The notes under the pieces: generated by a model
Database searches by the model: none
Told to the model about the DNA's origin: nothing
What the model saw: only the letters and a program-made list of their open reading frames with translations
Program-made: the position numbers and the translations under genes
Shown here: piece after piece, positions 60,387 to 64,000 of the stretch
Position numbering within the stretch: the stretch's first letter is position 1
Layout of the letters: each line of letters starts with the position of its first letter
DNA from: Deltaproteobacteria bacterium RIFOXYD12_FULL_56_24
GTDB taxonomy: Bacteria; Desulfobacterota; Desulfobulbia; Desulfobulbales; Desulfurivibrionaceae
Direction of reading: 5' to 3'
DNA: 64,000 nt
Assembly (NCBI GenBank): GCA_001799285.1
Contig: MGTD01000035.1
Span: 1 to 64,000 of the forward strand

Positions 60387-61571
60387 TCAGCCCGCAAAGG
60401 AGATCGTCCTGGTCCGGATCACCCCGGGGTGCGCTTCAATTTCCGCCACCAGCGCCGGCGGGATTCCCGACTCCAGATCGATGATATTGTAGCCGATGGT
60501 CCCGTTGGACTCGTTGAGGTAGCTGGCGATGTTGATGCCGCTGGCGCCGATGGCGTGGGAGGCAAAGCCGATCATGCCCGGGATGTCGCGATTGATCATG
60601 ATGAAACGGGTGTGCACACTGGCGGCGGGCACCAGTTCGGCGGAGGGAAAATTGACGCTGTGGGTGATGGCGCCGTACTCCAGATAGCCGCGCAGCTCCA
60701 GGGCGGCCATGCTGGCGCATTGCTCCTCCGACTCCTCGGTGCTCGCGCCCAGATGAGGGGTAGCGATGATCCGCGGATGCCCCAGGGTGGCGGCGGAGGG
60801 AAAATCGGTGAGGTAGGCCCCGAGCCGGCCTCCGGCCAGGGCACCAAGCACGGCCTGCTCGTCGACCACGGGGCCGCGAGCGTAGTTGACCAGGATAGCC
60901 CCCTGCGGCAGACGGCTAAGCAGCTCACCGTTCACCATGCCCCTGGTTTTCTCGTTGAGCGGGGTGTGCACCGTCAGGATTTCGCTCTTGCTCACCATTT
61001 CATGCAGGGAGCGGGACAGGGAGACCTCCGGGGAGAGATGGTGGATGTTCTCCAGGGCCGGAATGGGATCGAAACCGATAACCCGCATCTGTCGCGTGAC
61101 CCCGCCGTTGGCCACCCTAAGGCCGATCTTGCCCAGACCCAGGACGCCCAGGGTTTTCCCGGCCAGCTCGAATCCCTTGAAGGCTGATTTCTGTTTCTCG
61201 ATGCGGGAGGAAATCTCCTGGTCGGCCAAACCTGCCAGCCCCTGAGCAAAGGCGAGGCTGTGGTGGATGTTGCGCGCCTGGATTCCCAGCATGACGAAAA
61301 CCAGCTCGGCCACGGCATTGGCATTGGCGCCGGGGGTGTTGAAGACGCAGATCCCCTGCTCCGTGGCTTTGGCCACCGTGATATTGTTGACCCCGGCTCC
61401 GGCCCGGGCCACCGCAAGCAAGGATGGCCAGTCCGCAGTAGCCACCTGGCTGCTGCGCACCAGAATGCCGTGCGGGTCGGGCTCCTCCGCGCTTACCTGA
61501 AACCGCTCCGCCAAAATAGCCAGCCCTTCCGGGGCGATCTTGTTGAGCACCCTGATACGATAGCCTGTCAT
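60387..61571 (-). CDS. serA: D-3-phosphoglycerate dehydrogenase, short ACT type
   Basis: A 394-residue enzyme, ATG 61571 after AAGGAG. NAD site LGVLGLGKIGLRVANGGVTR, substrate residues AGAGVNNITV, catalytic set ARGPVVDE with HLGASTEESE, and a C-terminal ACT domain (RDIPGMIGFASHAIGASGIN, IDLESGIPPALVAEI). It makes the first step of serine synthesis; the ACT domain suggests allosteric control by serine. It lacks the long intervening domain of the large SerA type. Confidence 0.9.
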   Translation of the reverse strand: MTGYRIRVLNKIAPEGLAILAERFQVSAEEPDPHGILVRSSQVATADWPSLLAVARAGAGVNNITVAKATEQGICVFNTPGANANAVAELVFVMLGIQARNIHHSLAFAQGLAGLADQEISSRIEKQKSAFKGFELAGKTLGVLGLGKIGLRVANGGVTRQMRVIGFDPIPALENIHHLSPEVSLSRSLHEMVSKSEILTVHTPLNEKTRGMVNGELLSRLPQGAILVNYARGPVVDEQAVLGALAGGRLGAYLTDFPSAATLGHPRIIATPHLGASTEESEEQCASMAALELRGYLEYGAITHSVNFPSAELVPAASVHTRFIMINRDIPGMIGFASHAIGASGINIASYLNESNGTIGYNIIDLESGIPPALVAEIEAHPGVIRTRTISFAG

Positions 61572-61748
61572 GCTCTCTCCTTACTGCGCAGTGCAACGGG
61601 AATAAAAAAAAGCCATGCCTGATTGTAGCAGAATTTTCCTCTGCTCCACTCAGCCATGGCATGATTTTTTGTTTTCAGCGGGCGCAGCCGAAACTCAGCC
61701 TTGCTCGACACAGACACAACAATCTAGGTGAAAAAGAGAAATCCGGCC

Positions 61749-63923
61749 TTAAAATGCGGCGCCGAGGCTGAAATGAACGACGTACCCCGCCTCGTCCCTC
61801 TCTGTGTCCCGATCCGGGTTCCAGGCAAAATCAAGGCGGGCCGGTCCTATGGGCAATAGATAGAGAAGGCCGCAGCCGATCCCGGAGCGAAAGCCCTTGA
61901 AATACTCGGCAAGGGTCGCGTCGATAACCTGGGAACGATCACTGAAAGGGAGTTCGCCCGACTCTTCCCGGCTCCGGTTGGGAGAGATATTGCCGTAATC
62001 GAAAAAAAGCGAACCGGCCAGCCTCTCCGTCAGCATGCGGCGCAGCTCGATGGAAAAAACATTGAAGGCATCACCGCCCAAGGGTTCGCCCAAGGCATCC
62101 CTGGGACCAAGCTGCGACTCATTGAAGCTGCGCACCGTATGCTCGCCGCCGTTGAAGAAGCGCTCGCCGATGGGGATGGCAAGCTGGTCGCGGCCGGGAA
62201 GAATGAGCCCGGTGTCATAGCGCAGACCAAGGGTGTTCTTTTCACTGAGCGGGAAAAATTTGCGCAACCCCAGGTTGAAACGGTAAAAGGAGATGCCGCT
62301 GCCCAGGGCGGGGTCGGCTACTTCCACGGACGCAAAGGTCTTGTGCCCGCTGGTGGGGAAAAAGATGTCGTTGCGTTTGTCCAAGGTGGCCTGGAGCTTG
62401 ACGCTGGCGATGGTATACTCACTCTCCGGCACCTCGGTGAGAGAAAGGGACGCGATATCAACAATATTGTTTTCGCGGTAAAGATAGCCCAGGGTCACGC
62501 CCATATTTTCGAAAAAATCCCTGGAAAAAAAGAGGGAGGCCCCCGTTTCCTCCCTAGTGAAGGAGGGCTCCTCCCGCCGCCGGAAGTAAACAGGCAGGTC
62601 GGCGGTAATATCGCTGCCTAGGAACCATGGGTCGGTAAGGTTGGCCTGCAGGGCGGCGCTTTTTGCCGAGACGCCGGCTTCGAGGCGGAAGAGCCGGCCC
62701 GTGCCGAAAATATTGTTGTGCTGATAGCCGGCGGAACCCCGAAGCATCTCGTAGGATCCCCAACCACCCTGAATAAAAAGCTCCTTGGCCATGCCCTCCT
62801 GCACCGTAACCTCGAGAACCCGCTCGGTGGGGCTGGACCCTTCCCCCAGCTCGATAGTCACCCTGGAAAAAAGCCGGGTCTGGTAAAGACTCTTGAAACT
62901 TGCCTGTTTGCCTTCGTCGCTGTACAGATCCCCGGGCCGCAGGGTGACCCGGTCAAGGATAAATGCCTCCTTGGTGCGTTCGTTGCCGTGAATTTCAATG
63001 CCTGAGATTTTTACCCGCGGTCCGCTGACAATGCTGACATCCAGCCGCACCTGCGAAAAATTGAGCCCGGGGCCTTCCACCACCGCAACCTCGGCGTCTG
63101 GAAAGCCGAGGTTGGCGTAAATCTCCCGCACCCGGCTTTGCAGCAGCAAACGGCGGCGGGGAACATAGGGCTTGCCGATCTGCTCCTCGGGAATATCGGC
63201 CAACATCCCCATGGCCAAGGTATCGGTATCCCCATGAAACTCCACTTCGGCAACGGTGCGGCGGATTCCCTCGAAGATGATGCTGTGCACCGTGACCCGG
63301 CTCCGGTCCGCAGAAAAGGAAAGAACCGGTTCGCCGACCGTGACCTGCGGATACCCTTCACTGAGATAGAGATCCCGGATCTCCGCCAATCCATCCCGGA
63401 CATCCTTTTCCACAAAGATCTCTCTGTCCGGGCCGAGAAAGCCTCGCTTGCCCGCGGCAAAAAAGGTAAGCAGCTCCTCGCGCGAAAAGGCGGTGTGGCC
63501 GGAAAACTCGATGGCCTCGAGAATCACCTGCTCCCCCTCACTCACGATAAATTCGAGGACCAGGTCTTCGCCTGGGGCGGAAAAGCGGTAAGAGAGGATG
63601 GCAAAGGCGTAGCCTTCCTCCTTGTAGGCCTGCTCCATCATAAAAGCCGCATCGTCGGCGTTCGCCTCCGGAAACTCGGCACTGCCGAGATCGGCAAGCT
63701 CCTCGACCGCAATCTGGCGCAGGCGCGTTTCGGAGAATACCTGATTGCCGGAGAAAAGCAGCCGGTACTCCCGCCCGCTCTGCCTTTGCTCCGCTTGGGC
63801 CAGCACCGTGGACGGCCCTGCCGCAAATCCCAGCAGCAGCAGAAGCAGCCAGCAGAATCCGAACGTTGCCCTGGGATGCAGGCACCTTGCCGCAGCCAAA
63901 CGCCTACTTGAAACGGAAAACAA
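61749..63923 (-). CDS. tamA: Omp85-family outer-membrane protein, TamA-like
   Basis: A 724-residue protein. The TTG start at 63923 follows GGGGGTG and overlaps the end of the upstream gene. Signal peptide ~18-45 (FCWLLLLLLGFAAGPSTVLA). Four to five POTRA-like repeats to ~370 (YRLLFSGNQVFSETRLRQIA, VILEAIEFSGHTAFSREELL, VKISGIEIHGNERTKEAFIL) and then a 16-strand barrel with the FFNGGEHTVRSFNESQLGPR signature (VRGF/Y box) and a final strand ending in GAAF. Inserts outer-membrane proteins, with TamB. BamA is less likely because a tamB-type gene precedes it. Confidence 0.82.
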   Translation of the reverse strand: MFSVSSRRLAAARCLHPRATFGFCWLLLLLLGFAAGPSTVLAQAEQRQSGREYRLLFSGNQVFSETRLRQIAVEELADLGSAEFPEANADDAAFMMEQAYKEEGYAFAILSYRFSAPGEDLVLEFIVSEGEQVILEAIEFSGHTAFSREELLTFFAAGKRGFLGPDREIFVEKDVRDGLAEIRDLYLSEGYPQVTVGEPVLSFSADRSRVTVHSIIFEGIRRTVAEVEFHGDTDTLAMGMLADIPEEQIGKPYVPRRRLLLQSRVREIYANLGFPDAEVAVVEGPGLNFSQVRLDVSIVSGPRVKISGIEIHGNERTKEAFILDRVTLRPGDLYSDEGKQASFKSLYQTRLFSRVTIELGEGSSPTERVLEVTVQEGMAKELFIQGGWGSYEMLRGSAGYQHNNIFGTGRLFRLEAGVSAKSAALQANLTDPWFLGSDITADLPVYFRRREEPSFTREETGASLFFSRDFFENMGVTLGYLYRENNIVDIASLSLTEVPESEYTIASVKLQATLDKRNDIFFPTSGHKTFASVEVADPALGSGISFYRFNLGLRKFFPLSEKNTLGLRYDTGLILPGRDQLAIPIGERFFNGGEHTVRSFNESQLGPRDALGEPLGGDAFNVFSIELRRMLTERLAGSLFFDYGNISPNRSREESGELPFSDRSQVIDATLAEYFKGFRSGIGCGLLYLLPIGPARLDFAWNPDRDTERDEAGYVVHFSLGAAF

Positions 63924-63999
63924 TCTTCACCCCCATGTTGTAGTTGTCATACACATCCCGTTCGCTGGTGATGTAAAGCCGGTCCCCGGAGAGCAGCAG
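63904..63999 (-). CDS. tamB: TamB-like protein (DUF490), last 31 residues (partial)
   Basis: The frame entering from the window edge ends at TAG 63904 with LYITSERDVYDNYNMGVKIV then FRFK. An aromatic strand ending in FRFK is the usual C-terminal end of TamB/DUF490 proteins, which pair with TamA to move lipids or help insert outer-membrane proteins. The overlap of 20 bases with tamA supports coupling. Only the tail is visible. Confidence 0.5.
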   Translation of the reverse strand: MLLSGDRLYITSERDVYDNYNMGVKIVFRFK

Positions 64000-64000
64000 C

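Overview
The window looks like chromosomal DNA of a Gram-negative anaerobe, most likely a Desulfobacterota (Desulfobulbales-like) bacterium. This is inference: it carries LptC, KDO genes, a BamA/TamA pair and OmpA proteins (Gram-negative envelope), a 2-oxoacid:ferredoxin oxidoreductase, rubrerythrin-like proteins and a UGA-encoded selenoprotein (anaerobic redox metabolism), and many long phosphorelay kinases. No rRNA, CRISPR array, prophage or intact transposase was seen. One tRNA (Arg, CCG) is present.

Layout. 1-1.8 kb: end of an MBG-domain surface protein and an L,D-transpeptidase. 1.9-10.7 kb: a phosphorelay block of a CheB-CheR-PAS fusion, a PAS/HisKA/REC/REC/HPt kinase, an HtrA-like protease with TPRs and a sigma-54 response regulator. 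11-19 kb: envelope genes, namely two 21-aa membrane peptides missed by ORF callers, small membrane proteins, lipoproteins, a hybrid kinase, an Ig-like/DUF3494 lipoprotein and an OmpA protein, with a sigma-54-like promoter at the start. 19.6-25.5 kb: a second kinase with an ABC exporter and a GH13 alpha-glucan enzyme. 25.7-28.2 kb: a damaged toxin-antitoxin pair and RecQ. 28.6-35.6 kb (minus): a redox block of KorAB, ferritin-like proteins, a thioredoxin-reductase-like flavoprotein and a thioredoxin with selenocysteine. 36-41.6 kb (minus): pyrF, lptC, kdsC, kdsA and pyrG, with decayed toxin-antitoxin genes between kdsA and pyrG. 42-46.3 kb: fragments, a YhcH protein, a LysR regulator, a PilZ protein and a DoxX-like protein. 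46.4-58 kb (minus): DUF748 giant protein, pgpA, larC, TVP38, fmt, def, ccdAB, priA, galU. 58.6-64 kb: tilS, tRNA-Arg, serA, and tamA with the end of a tamB-like gene.

Two things stand out. First, the minus-strand gene at 34510-33941 has an in-frame TGA exactly where the first Cys of a thioredoxin CxxC belongs, followed 17 nt later by a hairpin with GU in its loop: a bacterial selenoprotein with a SECIS, which standard callers cut at the TGA. Second, the window holds about ten copies of a ~150-bp modular palindromic repeat, with terminal inverted repeats, an inner hairpin, optional inserted modules, a chimeric copy and a tandem-amplified copy. In three places a repeat or palindrome end supplies the TAA stop codon of a gene.

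The window is also rich in gene remains: RelE, HicA, Phd and AbrB-type toxin-antitoxin relics, a RecQ C-terminal relic, half of a PQQ sugar dehydrogenase, a cut amidohydrolase and a PilZ half.
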